A model generated the notes under the pieces. It had not been told where the DNA came from, did not search any database, and saw nothing but the letters and a program-made list of their open reading frames with translations. Below are positions 22,391 to 32,724 of a stretch of 64,000 bases of DNA, piece after piece; positions within the stretch are counted from its first letter, which is position 1, and each line of letters starts with the position of its first letter. Origin of the DNA: Anagrus nilaparvatae (lineage: Eukaryota > Arthropoda > Insecta > Hymenoptera > Mymaridae); the NCBI GenBank assembly GCA_022575985.1, contig JAKSXM010000014.1, positions 4,092,001 to 4,156,000 of the forward strand, written 5' to 3'. Made by a program: the position numbers and the translations under genes.

Positions 22391-23066
22391 TACTTTTTAG
22401 TCTTCTTTTTCTATTATAATTATTATTATCATAATTATTATAGGATTAGTGGAAATTATTTAAGGTGAAAAAGAAAAAGACTAAAAAGAATCTGCAATCA
22501 AAAAACAAAAAGTCACTTTTCTTGGAACAAAAGTATATCAAAGTAAATTTATGTAAAAAGTTTATGAGAAAAAATATGCGTTTATCAAAAAATATTTATT
22601 TCTATTTTTTTTCTCTTATAATATACAAAAATTTTAAAGAACATTAAAATTTAATTCTCACCTTTTTATTTTATAGGTATATACCTAGTATTTTTTTTTT
22701 CTTTATTATTATTATGATGATGTGTATACATAATTATGAAAATACTATATGAAAAAAAAGTTAATAGTAAAAGCAATGCGTTAGAGAGAGGTGAAAATAT
22801 ATAAAATTGTTATAAACAAATTTTTTTTTTTTAATTATAAAATTGTCATCGGAGACAAAAATGAATCTGCAATCAGAAAACAAAAAAGTTGACCGGAAGT
22901 GCCCCAAAAATCAATTTATATTTATTAACGCGACAGACAAGTCAAGTTAAATAAAAGCGTGTAATAAAAAGTGAGTTCTTTGAAAGTCGGATACGAAGTG
23001 CCGCGTAGTCGATGCGTTTTGGAATGCTGCGTGTTGAGATCCATCCCTTCTCCTGGATAGGAACTA
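22391..23066. other. AT-rich spacer with a short direct repeat
   Basis: GAATCTGCAATCA at about 22488 and again near 22863, each followed by an A-rich tail containing ACAAAAA, form a direct repeat. A 60-codon lysine-rich frame here is not credible. No gene is recognised. Confidence 0.4.
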
Positions 23067-23635
23067 CCCTAACAAAAATAACCGGCCGGTTTCACCTGAT
23101 TTCATCTGGTATCAATGAGTTTTAACCAGAAAAATAGTTTTAGTTGTTAAAAAAAGAAGATTTCCGGGAAAATAAAGAAAATTCAATACTGATAAACTTT
23201 ATAACATTCTTTAAACCAATAAACATCTAAAATGAAAATTTATACATTATCACCAGGGGGTTTTCGAGGTCGAGAAAAATTTTTATGAGTGAAAATTTTC
23301 ATATTTTCGCGCAGCATATTTTCCGATTTTCCAAGATGGCGGACCAATAAACATTCAAAAAGGAACTTTATACATTACCAGGGGGTTTTCGAGGTCGAGA
23401 AATACGTTTTTATGAGAGAAAATTTTCACATTTTCACTCTAGCATATATTCCGATTTTCCAAGATGGCGGACCAATAAATATCCCAAAAATAAACTTTAT
23501 ACATTACCAGGGGGTTTTCGAGGTCGAGAAAAACGTTTTTATGAGTGAAAATTTTCACATTTTCACTCTAGCATATTTTCCGATTTTTCCAAGTTGTCGA
23601 ACCAATAAATATCCCAAAAATAAACTTTATACATT
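23067..23635 (+). repeat. Family-A end plus 128-bp-type repeat array
   Basis: CCTAACAAAAATAACC at 23068-23083 is a solo copy of the foldback terminus. From about 23230 three to four direct units carry 'accagggggttttcgaggtcgaga', a form diverged from the units at 16 kb. The array is interrupted by an R1-type LINE at 23636. Confidence 0.65.
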
Positions 23636-24162
23636 GGCATAAGGTGGCAACAAAGGAGTGCTTGCACTGTCCGGGCGTGGATGATACAGTAGAGCACACA
23701 TTCTTCGAATGTGTGCGCTACGCGGAGGGGCGCCCGCCCTTCCCGATTTGGAGGCCGGAGACGGTGGTCCCGGAAATGCTACGGAGTTCCGAAAACTGGA
23801 ACAAAGTAGCAGAGTACGCAAGGATCACCTTGTTGGAGAAAAAGGAGGAGGGCTTTCTATCGTAGAGAGCTCTCCTGCCCCTAGGCAGGGGGAAGGCAGC
23901 GGCCAACTGCCTAGGCTGCGCGTCCCAAACTGAAGTTATACCTGAAAAGGGAGTTCCGGTTTGGGACAAACAAGCGCGGGGGGTTTAAAGTGTGTTTATC
24001 CAGTAAGAATCTGGGGCGTAGCCGGCGACCGCGTTCGCCGGTGGTCTCCCAGTTGTACACTTTGTACAACTGGGCGGTCATGGAAATTTGCGGGTCTTTA
24101 AGGCCCGCAAACACTCCATGGCTGATGCAAGATTCACATATTTCCCTTAAAAAAAAAAAAAA
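23636..24162 (+). mobile_element. 5'-truncated R1-type LINE (3' end only)
   Basis: A GC-richer insert of about 527 bp splits the repeat array. AAACTTTATACATT occurs at 23622-23635 and again at 24163-24176, a target duplication of up to 14 bp (its A edge is ambiguous). The insert ends in a run of A residues (about 24149-24165). It encodes the extreme C-terminus of ORF2, then about 290 bp of 3'UTR with a GC-rich inverted repeat (CCCAGTTGTACA and TGTACAACTGGG, near 24049-24074). This is typical of incomplete target-primed reverse transcription. Confidence 0.8.
23644..23865 (+). pseudogene. R1-type ORF2 C-terminal zinc-finger segment
   Basis: The frame reads CLHCPGVDDTVEHTFFEC, a C-x2-C...H...C finger, followed by W and leucine-rich helices ending LLEKKEEGFLS and a stop. 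This finger closes ORF2 of R1-clade LINEs, after the reverse transcriptase. Only about 73 codons remain, and the reading frame has no native start. It may belong to the same family as the 3'-truncated R1-type copy at 36.9-41.2 kb, but no overlapping region allows a test. Confidence 0.75.
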
Positions 24163-24262
24163 AAACTTTATACATTACCAGTTCTCGAGGTCGAGAAAAA
24201 CGTTTTTATGAGTGAAAATTTTCATATTTTCTGATTTTCCAAGATGGCGGACAATAAAAAAC
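24163..24262 (+). repeat. 128-bp repeat, continuation after LINE insertion
   Basis: The unit interrupted by the R1-type insertion resumes with 'acattaccag', 'gaggtcgagaaaaacg' and 'ttccaagatggcgg'. It ends near 24262. Confidence 0.65.
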
Positions 24263-24586
24263 CCCCTGGTAAAAACCCTTGTATTCTAGGTTTTCTCTAC
24301 TACCCGGGAGAAAAAATACAACGTGAAATACAACGTCGTTTACAATATGATAAATGATATTATATAAGGTCTTAAATACGCCATCATAAACGATTGCTAT
24401 CTTTTGGCCGAAAAAACAACTTTGAAAAAACAACGTTGCTTTCATAAATTATGTAAAGAAATTGTCAAAAAATGACTATATTTTTGAGAATATTTGTCAA
24501 TTAAAAAAATTTTGAATTCTGATATAGTATTGAATAACCCGGGTGTATCCTTTGGTTTATCCATGAGTGCAAATTTCATATTCAAA

Positions 24587-24837
24587 TTTCATACGAAAAA
24601 GTAAGTTATATTATTTGCAAGATAAAATCTTCTTATAAGCAGTTGAAAATACGTATTATTTGCGACTTCAAAAGGTGCCATCTACAACGGTTTAAAACAT
24701 ATAAAATTTAATTATTTTTCTTAAAACGTAGATGGCTTCTCACCTTTTTTGTAAGTCGCAAATAAAACGTATTTTCAACTGCTTATAAGAAGATTTTATA
24801 TTGCAAATAATATAACTTATTAGTTTTTCGTATGAAA
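24587..24837. repeat. Inverted repeat, 251 bp
   Basis: Arms of about 100 bp (ATTTCATACGAAAAAGTAAG on the left, TTTTTCGTATGAAAT on the right; both with CTTCTTATAAGCAGTTGAAA) flank a loop of about 50 bp. No ORF. Confidence 0.65.
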
Positions 24838-24879
24838 TTTTAACCCCATCCTTGACTCTACACTCTCCTGGCAAAACGA

Positions 24880-25080
24880 GAAAATATCACCAAGTAAACG
24901 AGTTACTTTTGAGTTTCTCATTTATAAAGCAGAAATCATAAGATTTCTCGTTTACAAAAAAGAAATAGCGTCGGCGCGAGTCGAAAAAGAGAAACCTTAA
25001 AAACAACAGTTTTAAAACGAGAAATATCAAGTTTTCTCGTTTTGTAAATCCGACGCGATTATACTATAGTAAAAAGACGC
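24880..25080. repeat. Cluster of AAACGAGAAA motifs in both orientations
   Basis: AACGAGAAA or its inverse TTTCTCGTT recurs at least five times, with AGTCGAAAAAGAG and TCCGACGCG near the right side. It looks like a degenerate foldback with subterminal repeats. Boundaries are uncertain. Confidence 0.4.
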
Positions 25081-25569
25081 GAAGGAATGATGCAGTGTTG
25101 CAGACAATTCACTTACTAATATTTAAACTACAAAAGTACAAATATATTATTTTTAATTATATAAATAATTTTTTGTTTTTTAATATGCTATTAAAATTTT
25201 TAATGTAATTTTCAAAATTATAAGCAAAATTACATTAAAAATGTAATAACATATTAAACATAAATAAGCAATAGGATTCATCGTTTCTTTTGTTATTATG
25301 GTATTTTATTATCTGTTTTCAAGCAAAAGTAAATCGTTCAAAACCTAAATAATTGAGTAGGAAGCAAATACACTTAAAAAATTATTAATATTATATTGAT
25401 TTATTCTTTGGAATACTTAAATAAACTCTTGCCAAACTGAAAATTATTAGTATTTAATTCACAGTCTTCATAACACTCTTCCTGTAGTATTTGACTAGTC
25501 GAACTAGGATATCGCTATGAACTCATTATACGGATTGTGTGAAAAATGCTACTTACTCGCACAAAAAAA

Positions 25570-25670
25570 AAACATAATGATTTATCATCATGATTTATCA
25601 TATGGTTGGACCATACGGTAAATCATTATGATTTAACATATGATTTATCATATGATTTACCATGAGGTAT
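25570..25670. repeat. CATATG-palindrome cluster
   Basis: ATGATTTATCATATGGTT, ACATATGATTTATCATATGA and TACCATGAGG form overlapping small palindromes centred on CATATG or CATNATG. Similar clusters lie near 13680 and within 60112-61530. Confidence 0.5.
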
Positions 25671-25689
25671 ATATTATTGACAAAATAAT

Positions 25690-25886
25690 TTCTGCTATCT
25701 CCTGGAGAACCTTCGGGATAAAAATGAACCCTCCTAGGAAAAGCTGATATCCTGAAGGTATAATTTTCATTTTTTGACCCCAACGTATTTTCCGATTTTC
25801 CAAAATAGCGGACCGGAAAATATGAAAAAACAACTTTCTACACTACCTGGGGTTTTTAGAGGTTGAGAATTTCGTTTTTATGAATG
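25690..25886 (+). repeat. 128-bp repeat interrupted by the copia element
   Basis: About one and a half diverged units end at '...cgtttttat' followed by the target duplication GAATG (25882-25886). The unit resumes at 36432 after the LTR element, with the interrupted phrase 'atgaatgaaaattttc' restored across the junction. Confidence 0.7.
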
Positions 25887-26205
25887 TGTTGAAATATGCG
25901 TATATTTATATTATAGAATGATTCATATTTAGAAGTAAAAAATAAAGGTTTTATATTTTTCATATGTATTGTAGTTCATACCGATACATTGTTTTTATTT
26001 TAGAAAAGATTAAAAAGGGATGTGTGTATAAGAGTAAAGTTGTGTAGAGAAAAATAAGAATTTAAATGAGTCAGTTGATATAGAAATGTAAAAGAGTTAA
26101 GATGTATTTTAAGATAAATAAATATAATTTTGATTTGTTATAATTAATATAAAAGGAACATTTATTTAATGATCCACAACCTCCACAACCTCGATTTTCC
26201 TAACA
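25887..26205 (+). repeat. 5' LTR (319 bp)
   Basis: Begins TG and ends CA. It matches the 3' LTR at all but one position (A at 25988 versus T at 36214). It should hold the promoter and polyadenylation signals; no TATA box could be singled out in this AT-rich sequence. Confidence 0.95.
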
Positions 26206-26216
26206 TGGTAGCAGAG
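26206..26216 (+). promoter_or_regulatory. Primer-binding site (initiator tRNA-Met 3' end)
   Basis: TGGTAGCAGAG directly abuts the LTR. It is complementary to the 3' end (CUCUGCUACCA) of insect initiator tRNA-Met, the usual primer for Ty1/copia reverse transcription. The match is 11 nt. Confidence 0.8.
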
Positions 26217-26264
26217 TACATGGTTAAGAAAATAGAAAAATAAAATAAAGAAAAGTGCATAAAA

Positions 26265-27185
26265 ATGAGTAAAATGTCGGATGTCGATATACCGGTTTTT
26301 GATGGTGAAAATTACGGAAGTTGGAGAAAAAGAATTTTGATGTTTTTAAAAATGAAAAAATGTGATGAAAATGTTTTAAGAAAAAAAAGATCAACAGATA
26401 AAGAAGAATGGGATGAAAATGATTTAAAAGCTGTAAATTATATATACAGTGCCATTTCTAACAAACAATTGGAGTTTATAAGTGACTTAGAAACGGCTTA
26501 TGACATAATAAAAAAATTTGATGATTTGTATTTTAAAAAATCGACTGCATTACAGATAGTATGCAGAAGTCGAATTGAAAGTATAAAATTAAAAGTATAT
26601 AACGATGTTTCATTATTTTTCAACGAATTCGAAAAAGCTGTAAATGAGCTTAAAGCAGCAGGCGCAACAGTATCAGAAAAAGAAAAAATGAATTTTATGA
26701 TAAGATCATTACCCGAATCTCATAGTTATATTGGTGATTTAGTTGATGTGTTGAAAGAAGAAGAACAAACAGTTGAATATGTTAAAAGTAAAATTAAAAT
26801 GTTAAATTTAAAAGAAAATGAAAAAGTAAGTACGAAATCAAATGCATACTCTGTTGAAACAAAAACAAATGATACCAAGAAAAAAGATGAAAGAAATTGT
26901 TACGGTTGTGGTAGAAGTGGCCATATAGTGAAAGATTGTGCTGAAGTAAACGGAAAAAATGAGTCATATAATTCAAGTAGAGGTTCGTGGAATCGAGGGA
27001 GAGTGCGACCAAATGGAAGAGGGAGAAGCTATGGAAGTTGGCAACGTGGTCGTGGTCAGTATCAAAATAATAGAGGAGGACGAGGATATCAAAGAGGTCG
27101 AGGATATCAAAATTATCGACAAGAAGAGAATAACATAAGTACCCACTCAACATCGTGGTATAAGATAATCGCCGTGAAAGTATAA
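26265..27185 (+). CDS. gag: Copia gag polyprotein
   Basis: The 306-codon frame opens with ATG 60 bp after the LTR. Residues about 1-180 form the copia-type capsid region (starting with an FDGENYGSWRKRI-like motif). A CCHC zinc knuckle, CYGCGRSGHIVKDC, spans residues 212-225. An arginine/glycine-rich tail follows (about 240-290), suited to RNA binding. The last 14 residues and the stop come from the hairpin element inserted at 27142. With that element and one TA removed, gag would read on to a TGA at 28026-28028 and overlap the pol frame by about 44 nt, pol lying in the +1 frame. That is either a frameshift-expression arrangement or a one-base lesion. Confidence 0.9.
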   Translation: MSKMSDVDIPVFDGENYGSWRKRILMFLKMKKCDENVLRKKRSTDKEEWDENDLKAVNYIYSAISNKQLEFISDLETAYDIIKKFDDLYFKKSTALQIVCRSRIESIKLKVYNDVSLFFNEFEKAVNELKAAGATVSEKEKMNFMIRSLPESHSYIGDLVDVLKEEEQTVEYVKSKIKMLNLKENEKVSTKSNAYSVETKTNDTKKKDERNCYGCGRSGHIVKDCAEVNGKNESYNSSRGSWNRGRVRPNGRGRSYGSWQRGRGQYQNNRGGRGYQRGRGYQNYRQEENNISTHSTSWYKIIAVKV

Positions 27186-27985
27186 TTTAGCGATAATTCC
27201 CCTTTGCATAGTATAATAAATTAGTTATTATACTATTGAAAGTATAATGTCGCTTTTCTATACTTTCAATAGTATAATTCACGGACAATTCTACTTTTAC
27301 GAGTTAAAAAAAAAATCTCTTCTAATTTGTTAAGTCAAATGCATCTGAAATTATTATTTTAAAAATAAAAATTAATTATATGTTTCCAAAATAATTAATT
27401 CATAGTTAGTAAAATAAACCGGTTGCCAGTGTTTCTATTAGTCTGGTTTATTTAATATATTGTTTTTATTTACGTATTTTTAAAACTAACCTATAAATTT
27501 TCAATGCATGAAAATTCTATAAATTAATTTTTGTTGATAAATGGATGTTCTGTAAAAGTTATAAAACGATTTTTTTAATTATGCTTATACCTTTTCATGC
27601 ATTGAAAATTTATAGGTTAGTTTTAAAGATACGTAAATAAATACTAATTATAAACCAGACTGATGGAAACACTGACAACCGGTTTATTTTACTGTTATCA
27701 CTCCGTGCTACAGTTTTTAAACTATGAATTAATTATTTTGGAAACATATAATTAATTTTTATTTTTAAAATAATAATTTCAGATGCATTTGACTTAACAA
27801 ATTAGAAGAGATTTTTTTTTTAAATCGTAAAAGTAGAATTGTCCGTGAATTATACAATTGAAAGTATAGAAAAGCGACATTATACTTTCAATAGTATAAT
27901 AACTAATTTATTATACTATGCAAAGGGGAATTATCGCTAAATTATACTTTCACGGCGATTATCTTATACCACGATGTTGAGTGGG
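27142..27985. mobile_element. 844-bp hairpin element inserted in copia (TA duplication)
   Basis: The ends are CCCACTCAACATCGTGG and its inverse, flanked by TA at 27140-27141 and 27986-27987, as expected of Tc1/mariner-type targets. Arms of about 400 bp are almost identical, including GCGATAATTCCCCTTTGC, TTGAAAGTATA motifs and AACCGGTT near the centre. No transposase. The insertion plus one TA is 846 bp, a multiple of three, yet it brings stop codons and separates gag from pol. Confidence 0.85.
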
Positions 27986-28002
27986 TAATTTTTCATACGG
28001 AA

Positions 28003-29730
28003 ATGCAATTAAATATGGTAAATACTGAAAATTTTAATTTTAATACAGATAATAATAAAATTGAAATAGACTGGCTATTAGATAGTGGCTGTACAGGCCA
28101 CGTAATTAATAATGATGAGTATTATAATGAATTTATTGTTTTAAATAATCCAGTAAACGTTAAGGTTGGCGACGGTAGATTATTAAAAGCAACAAAAGTT
28201 GGTTATGTAATTTGCGATTTCAAAGTTTATGATAAACTAGAGATTGTTAAAATAAAAAATGTTTTTTATGTTAAAGATATGGATAAAAATATGATAAGTC
28301 TTTCTAAAATAACCGATAAAAATAATAATAAAGTTGTGTCAATTTATAATACTTCAAAAATTTACAATTTGAATAATAATAAATTAATTGCTATTGCATG
28401 GAAAGAAAATAATTTATATTGGATAAAAGGTTATATAGAAAAAGTTAAGCAAGCAAATTTAAATATTAAAAATGAATCGGATGAAATTACTTTAAAAGAA
28501 AAATGGCATCGTATATTGGGCCATGTAAATTTTAATCACTTAAATATTATATGTAGAGATAATTTGCTAGAAGGCGTGCCATCTACGTTAGAATCTGATT
28601 ACATGAAGTGTAAAATTTGTATTGAAAATAAAATGCATAACTTGCCATTTGAAAATAATAGAAGTAGAGCAAAGGATATTTTAGAGTTAGTACATACTGA
28701 TTTAAATGGCCCTCATAGTACAACTGGTTTAAACGGAGAAAAATATTTTTTAACATTTATTGATGATTATAGTAAAGCTGCTAAAATTTTTACTATCAAA
28801 TCTAAAGACAAGGTTTATGAATGTTTTGTTGAGTATATTAATGAAATAGAAAATTTAACAGGAAAAAGAATAAAAAAATTGAGATGTGACAATGGGACTG
28901 AATATATAAATCAAAATATTTATCGATTAGCTAGAGAAAAAGGAATTCAGTTAAATGCATGTCCACCTTATATTCACGAGTTGAATGGCACAGCTGAAAG
29001 ATATAATCGTTCAATAATGGATACTTCAAGGTGCTTATTGACTGAAGCAAAAGTCCATAATAGATTTTGGCCAGAAATTGTTCGTACAGCTGCATATTTG
29101 AAAAATAGATTATTGGCAAATACTTTTGAAAGAAAAACGCCTTATGAAATATTGTTTGGAAAGAAACCTGATGCTAAATATTTAAAAATGTATGGTAGTA
29201 GAATCTTTGTACGCATTCCTGAAGAAAAACGTAAATCTAAATGGGATAAAAAAGCGAATCTTGGTGTTTTACTTGGATATAGTGATGTTGGATATCGAGT
29301 ATTAATAAATAATCAAATGGTAGTAGCTAGACACGTAGATGTTGTGGAAGATTATATAAAACTAATTGGCGATGATAAAAATAATAGTAAAAAAATTGAA
29401 GATTTAGATTCTGATAACCAAGAAGAAAATTTAGAAGAAAATTTTGAAGAAAAAGGAGAGGCATGTATTCCTATTGAAATCCCTCAACTTCGAAGGTCAA
29501 CTAGAGAAAGAAAACCAAATCCAAAATATGAAAACTGTGCTATGAATAATTGTATATATGTAAACTACTGCAGAGCAGATACCCCAGAAAATTTTGAGGA
29601 GGCAATAGAAAGTTATGAAAAAGAATTTTGGGTAACTGCAATGAATAAAGAAATTGAAAGTCTTAAAAATAATGGAACTTGGAAATTAGTTAATAAACCT
29701 GAAAATAAAAAAGTTTTAGATGTAAAATAG
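28003..29730 (+). pseudogene. pol: Copia pol: protease, integrase and start of RT
   Basis: The frame is open back to 27988. The aspartic protease DSG lies at residues 27-29. The integrase has an HHCC finger (WHRILGH...C..C) and a catalytic triad at D233, D296 and E332, a D,D-35-E spacing that looks intact. Then comes the acidic linker rich in E and N, and the RT opening motif 'ANKEIESLKNNGTWKLV'. The frame stops at TAG 29728-29730 (after KVLDVK), exactly where copia RT has the KWVF tryptophan, so a single G-to-A-type change explains it. The RT continues in the same frame downstream. Confidence 0.9.
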
Positions 29731-30060
29731 GTTTTTACAAAAAAATCAGAAAATAAGTATAAAGCAAGATTAGTTGTAAAAGGATTCCAACAAAGAGAAA
29801 TTTTAGAAGATATTTATTCTCCAGTTGCTAAAATGCAAACACTGAAAGTTTTATTATCTTATTGTTGTCAAAATGGGCTATGTATAGAACAAATGGATGT
29901 TGAGACTGCGTTTTTAAACGCCAAGGTATTTTCAGAAATTTACGTAAAACAGCCTAATGGCTATGAAGATGGGACTGATAGAGTCTGTAAATTAGAAAAA
30001 GCACTTTATGGTTTAAGAGAAAGCCCAAGGTCATGGTATGAATGTTTTATAAATTTTTAA
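29731..30060 (+). pseudogene. pol: Copia RT, middle segment
   Basis: Same frame as the preceding segment. It carries YKARLVVKGFQQ, DIYSPVAKM and the catalytic region EQMDVETAFLNA, then LEKALYGLRESPRSWYEC. The frame is lost near 30048, where a one-base deletion in 'tgttttataaat' moves the rest into another frame. These blocks are the A and B regions of Ty1/copia RT. Confidence 0.88.
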
Positions 30061-31088
30061 AAGGGGTAGGATTTGTAAGAAATAAATATGATTATTGTTT
30101 ATACACTAAAACAGTTAAGGAAGTAAAAATTTATTTAATCATATTTGTTGATGATTTATTGATTTGTTGTAAAGATAAAAGTCAAATTCAAAAAGTAAAA
30201 AATTATTTAATGTCAGAGTTTAAAATGAAAGATCTAGGTGAAGTAAAAACTTACTTGGGAATAAATATTGATTATAATTACAAAGAGAATAAAATGACAT
30301 TAAGCCAGAAAGATTATATAGAAACTTTAGCAAGAAAATATAATATCGAAGATAGTAACTTGTATAACACTCCAATGGAAATGAATTTAAAATTAGATCC
30401 AGCAAAAGAAATTTCAAATAATATTATGTACAGAAATATTATAGGAGCCCTGTTATATATTAGTTCAGGTACAAGGCCATATATAAGCTATAGTGTAAAC
30501 TATCTAAGCAGATATCAAAACTGTTATGACAAAACTCATTTTAAGTATGCTTTAAGAATCTTGAAATATTTATATCTAACAAGAAATTTAAAATTGGTTT
30601 ATAGAAAAAGAGAAATTGGCTCAATTATGGATTGTTATGTAGATGCAGATTGGGCAGGTGATCATATAGATAGAAAGTCAACAACTGGTTACGTGATAAG
30701 ATTGTTTGGTAACGTTGTTTATTGGAAGTCAAGAAAACAAGGAGTTGTGACAAAGTCGTCTACGTTTGCTGAGTACGTAGCACTTTCAGAGGTTGTCAGT
30801 GAAGTAAAGTTTTTAAAAGGAATTCTAGAGACATTTAACGTAAAAATTAAGGATCCCATAAATATATATGAAGATAATGCTGGAGCTATAAACATCGCTA
30901 AGTATGGTAATTTTACGAAAAATTCCAAGCATATAGAAGTACATTATCATTATGTGAATGAAAGTTATTTAGAAGGTGAAATAAATATAATTAAAGTTAA
31001 TTCTAACAATAATATTGCTGATATATTTACAAAATCATTGTGTAAAGAAAAATTTGTGAAATTTAGAAATTCCCTAAATATTATTTAA
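30042..31088 (+). pseudogene. pol: Copia RT catalytic core and RNase H
   Basis: After the frameshift the frame resumes with FYKFLKGVGFVRNKYDYC and the polymerase box FVDDLLI. RNase H follows: YVDADWAGDHIDRKSTTGY, KSRKQGVVTKSSTFAEYVALS, EDNAGAINIA and HIEVHYHYV. It ends at a natural stop near the expected length. The catalytic residues visible are intact; the pseudogene state comes from the upstream stop and frameshift. Confidence 0.9.
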
Positions 31089-31396
31089 ATGTAAAATTTG
31101 TCGTCTGCTCTAAGATGGCGGATAGTAAAATTTTTTTCTCTTAAATATAATTTTAAAAATAATATAGAAATCAAAATTTTTGTACAAAAATAATAGTGTG
31201 AAATCCTTTTAAATGATTTTCTATAATTATTAATAAATAAATTTTACTATTTCCGTCTATGATTGAATTGTTTAATAAAGATTAAAAATTGACAGCATGA
31301 GTTAATGTTATTTTGTTATTTATATGACTAAATACACAAAAGATTGTGAATAAAGGAAATAAAAAATTGGAAAAGGTGAAAGTAAAAAACTAAAAA

Positions 31397-32724
31397 ATGA
31401 CAACAACAAGAAGTAAAAGTAAAACTTTTGAAGAAACTAAATTTACATGTTGCAATAAAAAAACAAGTGCTATACTGTGTATTTTCTGTAATAGTGTATA
31501 TCATCCCAGCTGCTTAACCAGAGATGTTAAAAATTTCATAAAAATTGATGATAAAACTATTATTTGTTGTGAAGTGGTAAATCTAACATATTTAGATGAT
31601 GTATATACTGTTGATAATGAAATTGACATAGGTAATTTAAAATTATTTGTTAAAAAAATTATATTAGAAAATAAAAGACTAAAAGAAACTAATGATGACC
31701 TTGTGAATAAAATAAATGAAATGAATAATAACAGCTGTATTATGGAAGTATCTTATACTGATGTAAACAAAGAAACACACAGTAATATCTGGCAAGAAAG
31801 ATTTTTATTTGTTAACAAAGAAAATAACTTATTAATTGACAAGAACAACTTACTTATAGAGAATAATAAACTATTGCATGATAAAATAAAATATTTGGAA
31901 TCAGATAACAATAAATAAACATATGCAAGTGCAGTAGTAAATAATTCATCAGTAAAATCACACCGAGAGATAATACCTACATCCATTATCTACAGTCATG
32001 AAAATAATAGTCTAAAAAGTGATGAAATTGATTCTTTAATAAAATCTAATATTGATCCAATTAAAGATAATATAAAGGTCAAAATTTCTTCAAATAATGC
32101 AACTGTCAAAATTGGATATAATACTCATGAAGATAAAACAAAAATGCAAGATTTATTAAATAATAGATTGAATGACAAAATAATAATACAGGATGAGAAA
32201 CTAAAAAATCCTCATATCAAAATAACCAATATTACTGAAAAATATGAGTACAATAAACTAGTTGACATAATTATTGACCAAAATAATTTAACTCATGATA
32301 ACTTAAAAATTGAAACAAAATTTATTAAAGAGAATAAAAAAATGAGTGAAACAACCTATACAGCTTTTATCGAAGTTGACCCAGAATCTTTTAATATTTT
32401 AATGGAAAAAAAGAAAATCTACATTGAATGGAGCTGTTGTCCAATCTTTGAAGATCTCAACATAACTAGATGTTATAAATGTAATTCATATAACCACAAG
32501 GCCTCCAACTGTTCCAACGACCTATCCTGCGCCACCTGTTCAGGTAAACATGAATCAAAGAGCTGCCAAGCTGATTACGTTTGCTGTATTAATTGTAAAT
32601 ATTCAAACCTTAACTACAATCTAACTTCTCAATTAAACATCGTGCTTTTGACTACAAAAAATGTCCATATTATCGAACCATCGCATCTAAAGTTAAAAAA
32701 ACCATTAACTATCACCATGGATAA
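31397..32724 (+). pseudogene. LINE ORF1 (PHD-like finger, coiled coil, zinc knuckles)
   Basis: Starts ATGACAACAACAAG. Residues about 14-45 hold a PHD-like cysteine cluster (CCNKKTSAILCIFCNSVYHP), followed by a long coiled coil rich in L, N and K. A TAA at 31916-31918 breaks the frame. In the same frame after it come a nucleic-acid-binding region and zinc knuckles CYKCNSYNHKASNC and CATCSGKHESKSC. Between about 32614 and 32645 a frameshift occurs: the true C-terminus (CPYYR...) continues in the next frame to a TAA at 32722-32724. ORF1 proteins of CR1-group LINEs bind the element RNA. Confidence 0.78.

Noticed and set aside
23289..23642. 117-codon frame with internal repetition
   Set aside because: The repetition is the tandem 128-bp-type satellite unit read in one frame. 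No selection signal is visible.
31108..31130. Satellite unit inside copia, from 'aagatggcggat'
   Set aside because: Only about a dozen bases match the 128-bp repeat. That is too short to call a separate insertion.
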